64,000 nucleotides of DNA from Yamagishiella unicocca (taxonomy: Eukaryota > Chlorophyta > Chlorophyceae > Chlamydomonadales > Volvocaceae). Both the position numbers and the translations under genes were made by a program. A model generated the notes under the pieces. It did no database searches. It was not told the origin of the DNA and was given only the letters and a program-made list of their open reading frames with translations. The stretch is taken from positions 620,001 through 684,000 of the forward strand of contig BDSL01000002.1 in assembly GCA_003116995.1 (NCBI GenBank), given 5' to 3'. Shown here piece after piece: positions 46,221 to 57,760 of the stretch. Every line of letters begins with the position of its first letter. The first letter of the stretch is position 1.

Positions 46221-49200
46221 ATGCACGCCTATCGGCTCGGGGCCGGGGGCTCCGGCGCGCTGAGATGCTCCGCAAAGCACCTTCTAGATTGTCTTTACCC
46301 ACATCGTAGTGCGTCGTCAACATACCCTTTTAAGTCCATCGGCCGCCAGGCGACTGCATCGGCGTCCGCATCCTTCGTCGCCGATAGTGGCGACGCGGAC
46401 GACACCCCTGGTCCCAGCACCAACACGCTCGCCCGTGAGATAACTGATAGCGGGATTCCGCAGATAATCTACCCAAATCTATCTTAGAATGCGGAGCGGC
46501 GGGACAAAATGGCCCGTCACTGTCGTCGTTCGGACTTTCCCTCTCTCGGCCCATTCACGGTTCCTGGAAGCCTCCTCCCCTTGTAGTCGCCGACGCTGAG
46601 TCCCGCTCTCGCCCTGCAATTCATACTCCTCCACCGTCAATCGTCCGCCACGTGCATTCCAGCGCTGTGAGAGACGCGACTGCCCACACTGCAACCACCC
46701 GCCATAGAACGGCCACCTGACGAAGAGCACCGCCCAACCATACCCCAATGTCCAGCCCCGCGCCCCCTGCAGCACGAGCCAACCCCCAACACATCATTGT
46801 TCACGGACATGTCCTGGCCACTGCAGGCTCGGACAACCTGACCCATATGGATCCCGACACAGGGAGCCAGTCCGACACGGATACCGACACCGACCTGGGG
46901 CCGGGGCCGGGGCCGGGCAGCCTGCGCAGCGGCGGCGACGAGCAGCAGCAGCAGCAGCAGCTACTGCCGCCGGGTCTGTATGTCATCCCCACTCCGATCG
47001 GCAACCTGCAGGACATCACCCTCCGGGCTGCCGACACGCTGCGACGCGTGAACCTGCTGCTGGCGGAGGACACCCGCCATACCAGGAAGCTGCTCAACTT
47101 CCTGGTGCGTTCAGGAAAAGGGGCTGAGGGGTCCTGAGGGGGTAATGCATACACAAACACCAATGGGGATCTCGGCTCCGAACACAATGCAACTTAGCGA
47201 TACCTAGGTTGTGGTGAAAGAGCGTGGGCTTCATTTTACGTTGCCGGGGAGTGCCGGGTGACCCACATTTGAGGGGCTGGAAGGACTGGATGGGACGTCC
47301 CGCACATCCTCGCGCGACCCAAATGGCCCTGTAGCCCCTTTGCCACCCTGACTCGCCACCCTGACCTCCTCCTCCTGGCCCGCCCCCTGCTCTGGCCACA
47401 GAATATCCGGCACGTGGAGCTGCTCAGCTGCCACGAACACAACGAGAAGCAGCGGCTGGCGGGGGTGATGCAGCGGCTGCAGATGGGGGAGGTGAGCTTG
47501 GGCGCGCTGGGTGGCGGATGCGGAGCACTGGACGGAGGAGGACGGGCCGAGTGAACAGGGGGGTGAGAAGAAACCCATAGGTCGACAATTGACAGGAGGA
47601 GGGTGGAGGGCCTGTTGCCCTGGAGTACGGCCCCCAATTATTTGCGCGCCTTGTCACGTCCCACCTGTTATCCCGGCCCCGCCGACCAACGTATTCCCCA
47701 TAGCGTCTGTACTGTCTTTCCTATTGAAAGGTTACAAGAAAGGAAAATGAGAGTGAATCCCAGCCCTGCGTCCATGTGCGTGTGCGTGCGTGTGTGTGTG
47801 TTTCGTTCCCCCCGCAGCCCGTGGGCTTGGTGAGCGACGCGGGTATGCCCGGCATCTCCGACCCGGGTCACCAGGTGGTGACGGCGGCGGTGGCGGCGGG
47901 GGTGCGGGTGGTGGCGCTACCTGGGCCCTGCGCCTTCGTAACGGCGCTGGTAGGGTCGGGGCTGCCAACGGACGCATTCACCTTCGTGGGATTCCTGCCG
48001 CCCAAGTCGGGTGAGGGGTTGGGAGGGCGGGCGGGGGTGAGGGGAGGGGAGGAAAGCGGGCTGGTAGGGTGAGCTGAAGGGGGCCAAGCGGGCAGGGCGG
48101 GTTGCGTGAGCGCGCTACATCGAGTCGGCGACCTGAGTAGCCGTGGGTTCCCTGGTGCCAGCGCTGCTGCTGCTGCTACTGCTATTGCTTGTGTCCTCAA
48201 GGTGAAGAGGAGGCAGGCGAGGCGCGTAAGCGCTGCAGGGCGCCTGGTCAGAGCCAAGGACGGCCGCTGGTAATAGTCCTCCCTCCTGGCGCAACCTTCC
48301 CACCATCGCGTCATCTCCACCAACGCCGCGCCAGGTGCGCGACGTAAGGCCCTCGAGCGGCTGGCTTCCCACCCCGAGACGCTGGTGCTGTACGCGCCGC
48401 CTCACGGGCTGGCAGCCGTGCTGCGGGATTGCTCTGAGGTGCTGGGCGCCGGCCGCCGCTGCTGCGTAGCCCGGGAGATCAGCAAGATACACGAGGAGTA
48501 CTACAGGTGCGCCGGGGGGCTGTGCGGGTGGCGTGGGAACGGGAAGCAATGGCGCATGGGCATGGTGGAGGGGTGCGGTGGCTGTGGGCACTTGCAGGAG
48601 GTGCCAGTGCTGATCAGGAGTCGGGCCGTAACAGTACTAACAAACACACTGGCCACCCGCTGATGATGATGCTAATGCTGATGCTGATGCGCTGCCAGGT
48701 CGACCATTGAAGGCGCTCTGCGGGAGTTCAGCGAAGTGCGGGAGCCGCGCGGGGAGATTTGCCTGCTGGTGGAGGGCTGCGGGGAGGACGGGGCGGCCGG
48801 TGCTGGAGGGGCCGCCGGCAGTAGCGCGGCGAGCGACCCGGGGACTGTGGAGCGGGTGCTTCGAGAGCTGCTGGTGTCGGGCATGCCGGTGTCGGGAGCG
48901 GTGAAGGAGGTGAGGAATGGACCGGGCTGGGGCGACCCAGTTGCACCAGGCGCCATCACTGGCCCCTTGTGGACAATCACCTCGTTGCTGGGGGTGCACG
49001 CCCTTCCCTCGTGCCTTCCTCACCCCGCTCCGTTCCCTCAGTCCTACCGCCCTCAAACCTCCCCCGGTCGTGGTGGCTCGCATGCGATCCCCGGCCCCAT
49101 ATGCCCACCCCACGAGGCCTTGCTTTCCATTACGCGCATCCTTACTCTGCCCACGCAGGTGGTGGTCAATCTGGGAGCCAACAAGAAGGCAGCCTACTCC

Positions 49201-49251
49201 GCAGCCCTGCGCCTGAGCGAGGGCCTGGGGAAGCAATCAGCCGCCTCATGA
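46221..49251 (+). CDS. rsmI: 16S rRNA (cytidine-2'-O)-methyltransferase RsmI, organellar
   Basis: Seven exons, all in phase: 46221-46434, 46773-47104, 47402-47491, 47818-48010, 48335-48506, 48699-48909 and 49159-49251; 434 aa. It transfers a methyl group from SAM to the 2'-O of the cytidine equivalent to E. coli C1402 in the ribosomal decoding centre. The first about 50 residues ([20 protein letters not shown]..) resemble a plastid or mitochondrial transit peptide. An acidic/poly-Gln linker follows (DTDTDTD, GPGPGPG, QQQQQQ). The enzyme core then reads [48 protein letters not shown] (SAM-binding tetrapyrrole-methylase motif), [27 protein letters not shown] and [19 protein letters not shown]. 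The core matches the about 285-aa bacterial enzyme, with extra Gly/Ala near residue 370. A mitochondrial rather than plastid location cannot be excluded. Confidence 0.95.
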
Positions 49252-49906
49252 CATGCCGCGCTGCTTACCGTTGCCGCCGGGCCCTCGCAAATTAGTCCCT
49301 CTGGAGCGTCGCACGGGCGAAGTTATCGCTGGGCATGTCGGGCACAGCGCCACGCGCTGCGCCTCCCGGGGGATAAGGCTGCCATACGCTGTTCGGCCGC
49401 GTACGCCGCACGTGCGTCATTGCAGCCTGCTTGCAGCTGCTACCGGCATGTAAACAACGGCATATGCGGCCACCCTGACTGGGCTGGGCACGTGAGCACA
49501 TGGGAATGGCCTGCCCACCGCACAGAGTGCCGCCCGACCGAGCATCCCTACAGTGGCGGCCGCATCCCTATAATGGGTGGCACATCCCATGCCCAGCCAG
49601 TGACGAGGATTGCAGGTTACAGGGGGTTCGCAAACATGCGCCATACAGCCACTTCACGCCCATGCTGCCACACACGCCGCACGCGCCGCACGCCGGCCAC
49701 GCAACGCCAGCGGCCTCGAAGCCTTGGACCTCGCATTGCTGCTCCACCCTCGGCGTCCACAAAGCCTTGGCCGCACTTCCCACGCAATAACAAAAGCCTA
49801 AATATATTATAGAGTTCTTCAGCTTAGTGAGAAAAATCTATTCCGTACGGCAGGCGGGGTCGCTGCTCCTGCCGCTGCTCCTGCCCCAAGCCAGCCCTCC
49901 GCCTCC
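49252..49906. other. Tail-to-tail 3' region between rsmI and the 49907-51594 gene
   Basis: No coding exon is supported. It contains the rsmI poly(A) candidate and, at 49617-49621, a minus-strand TGTAA about 290 nt past the stop at 49907. Frames on both strands look random. Confidence 0.45.
49449..49453 (+). terminator. Putative TGTAA poly(A) signal for rsmI
   Basis: TGTAA about 200 nt past the rsmI stop. The facing gene has its own minus-strand motif at 49617-49621, so the two 3' UTRs need not overlap. Confidence 0.45.
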
Positions 49907-51594
49907 TCACTTGCCCTTGAGGAAGGCCGGCAGCGGTAGCAGACCCCACAGCCCAGAGATCAGGTTGCCAGGCCCATGGGTCACCCCGTCCGCCAGCTCC
50001 TTGGCGAGCTGGGTGGCGCCGTCGCGGGTCTTCTCGTGGCGCTCGTCCAACACGCGCTGCAGCGTGGCGCGGGCGGCCATGCGGACCCGCGGGTCGCTAA
50101 TGACCTCCAGGTTGTTGGGGTCCTGCGCATGGGCAAGCGACCGCGAGGGTCAGAGCGGCGTGAACGTTAAGCTTCTCAGGCTGTCGCGAGCAGTAGCGCC
50201 CAACGCCGGTAGGCAGCTGACGCGCGTCTCAGCTCGGCCGCAATACGCGTGCCACTCTTCGTAGATCCCACAACTCACACAGCTTTGTCTTGTACGCCCC
50301 GCGCCAACGCCCCCCACCCGCACGCACGCAAGCACGCACCCTGTACAGCTCCGACAGCTCTTCCCAGCTCAGCGGCGAGCCCTTCTCCGCGCATTGCGCC
50401 TCGAAGTCAGCCACACCACGCCGCAGCGCCCGCTGCCGCCCGCCGCCCTCCCATTCGTCCACCATGAGCCGCTTGCGCAGGTGGTGCAAGGACTCGAGGT
50501 AGCCTGGGGGCAGGGAGCGGACGAGGACGGGGACAGGGAGCAAGGCCTTCACAGCGCCGGGATTACGCACCCACTGACTGCCACCACGTGCAGGTGCAGA
50601 CGGATAGAGCGCCTCCAAAACCATTGATCAAAACAGCGTCAATGGCATATAGGCAGTGCGAGGGACAGCGTTCGCGCCCACCTGGTGTCTGTCCCCCCCT
50701 ACCCTTGCCTCACCAGAGTGCACAAGCCGGGTGATCTTGGGGTGCAGCGCCGACAGCCCCTCCGCCACTGCCTCGGTGGCGTTGGAGGCGCCCTCGCCAG
50801 CCGCGGCCCTTGCGGCATTCGCTGTCGAAGCAGCACCGCTCGCGCCATCGCCTTCGGCCTCGCACGCGGAGCTTGCTGCCCGACCTCCATCCACGAGCTT
50901 ACCATCATCCGGCTGCTGCTGCTGCTCCTGATGATTTTGTGCTTCCTGCTGCTGCTGCTGCTGCTGCTGCTGCAGCCGCCGTCTATTGCTGACGCCCAGC
51001 TTCGACCCGACGGCGCCGCCCCCGCCCCCGCCGCCGCCGCGTCCACCTCGCTGCCCCGTTGCCGCCCGCAGCGCCGCCACCTCGCTCTCCAGCGCCGCCA
51101 GGCGGCTGAGAACGACGTCACGGAAGGCCGCGTCGGGGCTCTCGCAGGCACGCCCGCTCTCGCCGCCACCTCCACCGCCGCCGCCGCCGCCGCCACCGTC
51201 ACGGTCACCGCCACCGCCTGGAGCAGGGCTTGGGGGGCAGGCTGGTGGCCCGTGACCCGCCTGCGCAGCCGCATGGGCGCCCCGTGCGATACCGATATCC
51301 ACAGTGAGCAGGCCTGCTGTGAGGACCGCCTTGCCGGCAGCCGTCACCGCTAATGCCCCGAACCTGCGAGTGCACGGAGGCAAGAGGCACCAGAGCAAGC
51401 GGCGGCCTCCTTGATGGAAAGAGGACCTCCTGAATACGGGCTCTGCCGTCTTTTCAAAAATGCGCTTTGTTGCCCGCCAGCTCAGCTGCTTGACAGGTTA
51501 AGGATTGTGCCGTGGAACCACGTATTCCTTGATGGCACCTAGCGCACCTGGCGAAACCGACCGGCAATGGGGCGCGCGCGGAGCAGGCTAGCAT
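49907..51594 (-). CDS. Coiled-coil/low-complexity protein of unknown function
   Basis: Four exons with matching phases: 51594-51548, 51363-50714, 50503-50340 and 50122-49907; 358 aa ending in TGA. The N-terminus is MLACSARAPLPVGFARFGAL then AVTAAGKAVLTAGLLTVDIG, a hydrophobic or targeting segment. A Gly-rich linker leads to a predicted coiled coil (FRDVVLSRLAALESEVAALR), then poly-Gln and an Ala-rich stretch. The C-terminal 130 residues are well-folded in character: YLESLHHLRKRLMVDEWEGG, DFEAQCAEKGSPLSWEELSE, VISDPRVRMAARATLQRVLD, ATQLAKELADGVTHGPGNL, ending LPAFLKGK. I do not recognise the family. Other ATGs lie upstream in the same frame, so the start is uncertain. Confidence 0.78.
50943..50974 (-). 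repeat. CAG/CTG array (poly-Gln)
   Basis: A run of about ten CTG triplets on the plus strand encodes poly-Gln in the 49907-51594 gene. Confidence 0.85.
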
Positions 51595-52131
51595 CGCCGC
51601 AGCCGCCTGCAGCCGCAAGCAAGGAGGGTAGCAGCGCTGCCACGAGAGCGGAGGCACGCACTGTTGGTGCGATTCGAGTTGGTCGGTATGTCGGAAAAAC
51701 ATGCGACATCGGTCCGTGATCCGTGAATGACAACGGACTACGCATAGCACGCGCAGCATCAAACAAGGACGGCGACCCGCGCGTTGTCGCGCTTGCGCCC
51801 CCACTTCTACTGGTGTCTCTGTGTTCCCAATAGCAGCCGCTCAGCACGACGGAAATTTGTTCGCGAAGGTGCCATTGCTTCCGGAGACGCCTGGAAGGCC
51901 GAAGCGTGACGCAGGCTCCGGAACCATCCCGAACCGTCGCGAACCAAGGACAGCTGCGCATATCTAGTCGCGCGACGCTCCCAAAAAATACAAACTCGTT
52001 CCTTTTACAAGTCCCAACAAAGAACTTTTTGCGCTCTTCCAAGCTTTCTATACAGCGTTCGACGTTTCACAGCACAAGCTCCTGTTCAAGCAGCCGCTGT
52101 GGTCAACCAACCTTAGCCCTCGTTTCGGCAC
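51595..52131. other. Divergent intergenic region, unknown gene and small heat-shock gene
   Basis: Divergent start codons at 51594 and 52132. On the plus side CGAACC recurs about 51925-51945, and TTCCAAGCTTTC at 52038-52049 is a loose match to alternating TTC/GAA heat-shock elements. A TATA-like CTATAC follows. Confidence 0.4.
52038..52054 (+). promoter_or_regulatory. Candidate HSE-like / TATA-like promoter of the Hsp20 gene
   Basis: TTCCAAGCTTTCTATACAG, about 80-95 nt upstream of the ATG at 52132. It combines a degenerate heat-shock-element pattern with a TATA-like core. Motif reading only. Confidence 0.3.
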
Positions 52132-53663
52132 ATGCTGCTCTCGTCGCTGAGCCGCCGCGTCGCAAGCCCCAGCACCGCCGCCATGATCTGCTCCATCTCC
52201 GCCCGCCTGCCCCTCGCGGCGGCCGGTGCCCGCCGGGGCGCGGCCCCGCTCGCCCCGTGTGCGCCCATGCGCTCCTTCATTACGCGTGCCCAGAAGGAGC
52301 CTCAGCCTCAACCTGAGGCAGGCGCTCAGGGCAAGACCGACGCTTCTGAGAGCCAGAAGATCCAGCCGCGGACCGGCACGGGCGCTGAGCTGGCCGCGAC
52401 TCCCCGCGCTGGAGACCTGATGGACCTGCCGCTCATGATGCCAACGCCCTTCAGGTGCGCAAGACCTGCGCTGGATAGGTCTCACCGGCGACGGTTGCGC
52501 CAAGCAGCGTGAGCGCGTCGCGCATATGCTTGCAGCGCCCCAGCGCACACGCGACCGCTCTTTTGCGTTTCATTTTGGTGTGATATGTTGTTTACGTCTC
52601 GCAATCGCTCATGTCCCTGCCTTGCTGCCTTGATTTTCTGCGCGACTCGCACGTGCAGGACACAACCTTGTCAACGGCGCCCTCGACCTCTTGACTGCGC
52701 CCACCCACGCCCGCCCGCTGTCCCGTCCCCTCTTGTCTCGCTCCACGCAGGCGCATGACCGACCACATGATGCAGATGCAGCGCGAGATGGACTCCATGC
52801 TGGGCGCCTTCGGCATGCCCTCCCCGCTCTCCGCGCTGGCCGACCCCTTCGACATCTTCGACCGCGTCGCCGCTGCCCCGCTGGTGGCTCGCCGCACCGG
52901 CGCGGGCCTGCGCGGCGCGCTCAGCCGCATGGTGCCTCTGGATGTGGAGGAGGACGACAAGACATACACGGTGACGGCGGAGGTGCCCGGGTTTGATAAG
53001 AACGAGATAAAGGTAAGGGACAGCCAGCCTTGCCGGGCGCACGGACATGTTTGTAACCGGCTTATTGTTAACAGCGGAGTAATGCGGCAGGGATGGGTGG
53101 CGTTGCGCTCCTTATAAGCCTGTGGAGGCCCACCACCCGCACCTCTTGCCTGCTTTCATCAACCCCTTGGCGCGCATCAGCGCCTTGCTGGGCACGGCCG
53201 TTCGGCGAGGCCCCCCGATCTGGCGATGCTATACCCCTGATCAGAGGCAACGGCTGCAAAATTGCTGACACACCCTCGCGTTGCCAATTCGCTTTTACTT
53301 CTCAGTGCTGACCTCTCACGGGCTCGTTTCATTCGCGGATCATCTCCCCCCCTTCTTGTGTGCCCGGCTATGGCCCCGCAGGTGTCACTGTCCGAGGACG
53401 GTATGCTCACCATGACTGGTGCACACGAGGAGGGCTCTCTGGAGGGCGAGGCCAAGGAGGGCGAGGCCAAGGAGGGTGAGGCCAAGGAGGGAGCCATGCG
53501 GCGCGGCTCGCGGCGCTACGCGTCCTTCGTGCGCTCGGTGCAGCTGCCGGACGACGCGGACACGGGTGCCATCAGCGCCTCCACGCAGCACGGCGTGCTG
53601 ACGGTGCGCATCCCCAAGTCGCCCAAGCCAGCCCCCAAGACGCGCGAGATCCCTGTGGCCTGA
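52132..53663 (+). CDS. Small heat-shock protein (Hsp20/alpha-crystallin), organelle-targeted
   Basis: ATP-independent chaperone that holds unfolding proteins. Three exons in phase: 52132-52454, 52751-53012 and 53382-53663; 288 aa. Residues 1-50 (MLLSSLSRRVASPSTAAMIC.. Arg/Ser/Ala-rich, no acids) form a chloroplast or mitochondrial transit peptide. After a disordered linker comes the sHsp N-terminal arm (MTDHMMQMQREMDSMLGAFG, DPFDIFDRV). The alpha-crystallin domain runs from VPLDVEEDDKTYTVTAEVPG through GFDKNEIKVSLSEDGMLTMTG and RRYASFVRSVQLPDDADTGA to the conserved HGVLTVRIPK. The loop before RRYASF carries a Glu/Ala/Lys/Gly pentapeptide repeat. Length is above the 150-230 aa usual for sHsps, owing to the transit peptide and the inserts. 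Similar to the organellar HSP22 group known from Chlamydomonas. Confidence 0.93.
53443..53493 (+). repeat. 15-bp coding repeat (EGEAK) in the Hsp20 loop
   Basis: Three to four tandem copies of GGCGAGGCCAAGGAG inside the last Hsp20 exon, encoding GEAKE pentads in a loop of the alpha-crystallin domain. Confidence 0.85.
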
Positions 53664-54947
53664 TGAGGGAGCGCATGGCCTCCGACACGGACGAGATGCA
53701 AAGACGTGCAGCTGACTGGCCTGACCAATTGGCTTCGGTTTTGGCGCGGGGTGTGGCTACGCTCCTGGTGGATTCCTCAGGCTGAAGTGGAGGCGAGACG
53801 GAAGGGATGGTTGGTTTGTACGTCGTTGAACCCCGGGGCAGCGGCGGTGAAGGGCTGCAATATGGCTGAGCTGAGCTGTGTTGGCTGTGTTGCGATGGCG
53901 TTGTGATGTCGTGTAGTAACGGAAGCCTTAGTTTGACGCGAGGGAGGGTTGCACTGTTGTTGTGTCGGCAGGATGTTCACTGATAGCGGCAAGTGTTGGG
54001 TGAGACGGTTGGAGGACGAAGCATGGCGGTGTCTGTCCCTTTATGTGCTGACGGCAGCCTCAGCCCGCCGAAAGAGGGCCGGATTTATAAGAGTACCGGT
54101 GCATTATTTGCGCATAAAGAGTACAGGGTGTTGTGTAGTTGAGCGGCTACATACCAGTGCTCTTACGCCATCCTTCCGTTGGCCTGGTCGTTGCTTTTTG
54201 GTTGTATGTTGCTGACAGTCTTGAGACTGTCGCGTTGGCACGGGTCCAGGCGTTTCACGCGCCTGGAAACGTATACGTGTCACCTTCACGCAAAAGGTGA
54301 ATTTGTAAAACATGTCGTACAAGTATTGTCTCGCCACATTCGCGATGGACATGTATGCCGGCATAGAAGGACATGTATGGCGGCATAGGTAGGTTTGTTG
54401 GCCTCGTCGAACGTTCGTCGCTCCTGCAGCGGCTTGAAACGCTCACTACCTACTGCACCTGCACTACTACATTCTAATCCTACCTCCTGCTGGTAAACGT
54501 ATTTGCTGGCCCCCACCGCGGAGGCTATCGCTTACTGATATCTACCATCACTATCACGCTCGCTTCTGCTCATACTGCCAGCGAAGAAAGCAGAAAGCTA
54601 GCGAGCACGCTCGGCTACATTAGTCCCTGCGACCAGCCCGTCATAGATATCGAACTGCTCCTTCCGCAAATACCCGTAGAGCGTGAGTTGTCCTTGACCA
54701 CACGACTTTGATCTGTTACATCTACATCTCACTACATCCTCCTGCCAAGCAAACGGAAGCAAGGAGGTCTGAAAATGGGCGCCCGGCCTTACACCGGCCA
54801 TTTGTGCCTCCCCAAAAGCGCGCAAACGCATCCTTGTCAGCACCATATCCTGGGTAACTCGGCGTGCTATGCGTTTGCCGCCTCCGCTGCCTCTCCCACT
54901 GGAACGCCTAACTCATCTGCTGCAATACACTCCTCTCACAGCTGCTA
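53664..54947. other. Tail-to-tail 3' region, Hsp20 and SCAF-like gene
   Basis: No coding exon is supported. GGACATGTATG-CGGCATAG is repeated in tandem at 54347-54387. A plus-strand TGTAA is at 54304-54308 and minus-strand ones are at 54789-54793 and 54717-54721; these are candidate 3' ends for the two genes. Confidence 0.4.
54789..54793 (-). terminator. Putative TGTAA poly(A) signal of the SCAF-like gene
   Basis: TTACA on the plus strand, about 155 nt past the stop at 54948. Confidence 0.4.
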
Positions 54948-57657
54948 CTACTGCTGCTGCTGTTGCTGCTGTTGTGGCTGCTGCTGTTGTTGTTGCGGCT
55001 GCTGTTGTTGCTGCTGTATAAGCTCTGCCTCTCGTTGCTGCTCGCGCTCCACCACCTTCATCACAAACTTGCTCACCTGTGCACAGCATCGCCACAAGCA
55101 GCAAAGGTGCAGCGTAGGTGGCAGGAATCATGGGCCACAGTCAGGTACCAGCGACAAGCCGTGTAACACCCGCCTGCAGGGCCGCCAGCGGCAAGTGCAA
55201 CCCAACGAGCAGAGGCAACGCAAAGCCGACGCCTCCCAAAACCCAAACCGAACCATGCCTGCCCGCGTAAGGTTGCGCGATTCCAGCTAAGCCTTAACCC
55301 AGGCCCTAAACGCAGCCTCTAAACCCTAAAACGCTAAACCCTAAAACTCGAAACCCCTAAACCTTACAATGTCTCAAACCGCACCTGGGCGTGCTCGCGC
55401 ACGAGGAAGTCCGCCGTGGTGTCATCTGGGTGCGACAGCAGCAGCCGCTCAGTGGTCTTGGCAGCCACCCGCTTGTACGGCTCTTTGCCTAGCAGGCCGG
55501 CCCGGTACAGCGGCTCCAGGGTGGCGTGGATGAAGGCGAGCACCTGGGAACCGGACGGGCAGGGAAGAAGTACGTGAATCGAAGGAATCGGAGGAGAAAC
55601 GGGGCCGCCGTGTGGGAGGGCACTGGGGGCCGGGGTGGCTAGGAGCGGGTGGTTGCGGCCGGGGGTGAGGGTGGGGGAGGCCTGGGCTTGGGGTACCTGG
55701 GACGAACACTGGCCAGATGCCGTGCGTGGGCGCAGTGGGCACTTTCCGGTTGGGGGCCAAGCAAGACGCCAGGTGAGACACCGCGGCCGGCACCCATAGT
55801 GCTGGACCCGGTGCTTTACACCCTCTGGCCGCTTTCCCGCCCCGCCACGACCCCCACCTGCTGCCGGAGCTTTTGTCGTACGTCCGACTCCTCGCAGCCG
55901 TCCGGCCCCAGGGCCGCGTGATCGGTAGACTGCAGCTGCAGCTGCTGGCCTGGCCCCGGCTGCCCCAGCGGGTCCTCGGGGCGTCCCCCAGGAGCCATTC
56001 CGGATGCAGCGGCACGGCCGCTGCCAGCGCCGCCTTGCTCCCTGGCCCCCGCCTTCTCCCGGCTCCGGCTTCGGCGGCGCTTCTGCCTGCGGCGCTCGCG
56101 GCCCCTGTGCCTGTCCCCAGCAGCTGCAGCTCCCTCCTTGCCGTCGCTGCCGGCGCCGACATCGCCGCCGCCGGGCTCATCCCCGCGCCGCCGCTTCGCG
56201 GGCTTCTTGTCGACGTCACCCGCGGCGTCGCTCGCAACGCCGGCGGTGGCAGCGGCCGGAGGCACTGCCGGTTTCAGCGGCTTCGGCTCGGCCACTTCTC
56301 CATCCGAAAGGCTAGCTGATCTGGCCGCAGTAGCTACAGTAGCTTCCGGCTGCGAGCCCGGCTGCGGCTGCGATCCCGGTTTCGGAGCCGGTTCCGGCAC
56401 TGGGGAGTCGGGCACGTCCATGTCTCCTAGATCGGATTCGGAGTCGGAGCCGAACAGCCCACCGTACGGTGCAGCGCGCTGCCCCTCCACTGCCGTGTCG
56501 TCATCGTCGCCGCAGGCGCCAATGCTCTTGTCACTGCTTTTGGGGGGCCCAGCGGCAGCGGCGACATCCTCGTCGACGCCGCTGGCGGCTGCGGCCGCGG
56601 CAGGCTTGGCAGCAACCCCGCTGGCGGCTGCGCTGGCCCCGCTGCCGCTGCCGTCGGTCGGACGGAGCCGTTCGTCGTCAGAGTCGCTATTCGCGAACAA
56701 AGCGTCAACGGCTGCACTCGAGGGCTGGGTGGCGGCGCCTGAGGCGGCGCCACCAGCCGTCGCCTTGGCGGCGGCGGCTTTTCCTCCCCCAGCCCCTGCT
56801 GCCGTCGCAGGGCGCTTAGCGGGCGGCAGGGCCGGGTGTCGCGCGCCGGCAGCGATGGCCCCGACAGTTGCGCCAGTTGCCGGCGCTGAGGGCCCCGCGG
56901 GCGGAACGCGGCGTTTGGTGCCGGGCATGATGGAGCCACCAACGGCGGCGGCGGCGGGCCCCTTAGCTCCGCTAGCGGCGGCCGCCTTCGCCGCAGCTCC
57001 TCCGCCGGGAGCCTTGCCGCCGCCGCTGCCGTACTTGCGGTTCAGGGCCTGCACCAGCTCATCGGACAGCTGCAGCCGCTCCGGCTCGGCCTTGGTCTGT
57101 GGTGGGGTCACGAGGTGGCGGGGAGATCTCGGGCGACATCGCGGGACATCGCGGGACATCGGGGGCATGCGCACCGTCAGGGAGCCGTGAATAGGGCGTG
57201 TCTGTAACCCTTGCAACCATACTGGCAACCAATAGCCCGCTATGCTCATGTACGGCATGATCTAAGACCCAGCACCCCGCCGTACCTTCCTCGCCAGCAG
57301 CTCGTAGCTCATCTTGGACGTCACCTGGCGGTACAGCGCCATCTCGTGCTGCCCTGCGGCTGCCACGGCGGCCTTCCGCAGCTCCGGCTCCGAAGACACG
57401 GCCGCCACGGCCCGCGCCTCGGGCACCCGAGCCCGCTGCAGCGCGAGCGCCAGGTAGCCGCCGGTCAGCGAGTGGGCGCCGTCCTGCCGTACCAGCCGCG
57501 GGATGGCGGAGCGCGGCACGTACGTCACGACCGCCCGCTCCGGAATCGGTACGGCATCCGCCAGGGGCTTGACGATCGAGATGAGCCCCGCCCCGGGGTC
57601 CGCTGCGCGGGGTGAGTGGCGGGGTGGTAAGGCCGGGGTGAGGGACGAGGTGTGCAT
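54948..57657 (-). CDS. Nuclear-type protein with SCAF/PHRF1-like C-terminal domain
   Basis: Exons in phase: 57657-57286, 57096-55858, 55543-55385 and 55076-54948; 632 aa if the ATG at 57657 is the start. The first exon is a folded-looking segment (ISIVKPLADAVPIPERAVVT, QHEMALYRQVTSKMSYELL). The second is a disordered Ala/Gly/acidic region with SDSDDE, GSDSESD and a basic RERRRQKRRRSRSREK stretch typical of nuclear RNA-processing factors. Exons 3-4 encode VLAFIHATLEPLYRAGLLGK, EPYKRVAAKTTERLLLSHPD and VSKFVMKVVEREQQREAELI. That is the C-terminal helical domain shared by SCAF1/SFR19 and PHRF1, followed by poly-Gln. No RING or PHD finger is visible. The ATG at 57657 may be spurious: the 57602 position is also a good acceptor, and this could be the 3' half of the upstream Gln-rich gene. 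Confidence 0.72.
55285..55375. repeat. Degenerate telomere-like repeat in an intron of the SCAF-like gene
   Basis: Several CCCTAAA/CCCTAAAA-like units on the plus strand, for example TCTAAACCCTAAAACGCTAA. They lie in the intron between exons 55543-55385 and 55076-54948, just after the donor on the minus strand. They match the algal telomere family imperfectly. Confidence 0.7.
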
Positions 57658-57760
57658 TGTTTGTGCGCAAGCACGGATACTGTAAGGGCACAAGCGAGCC
57701 AGGGGCCCAACGCAGGCAAGTAGGTGTGCACCCAACACCTCAGGCCGGCACGCTTCTATG

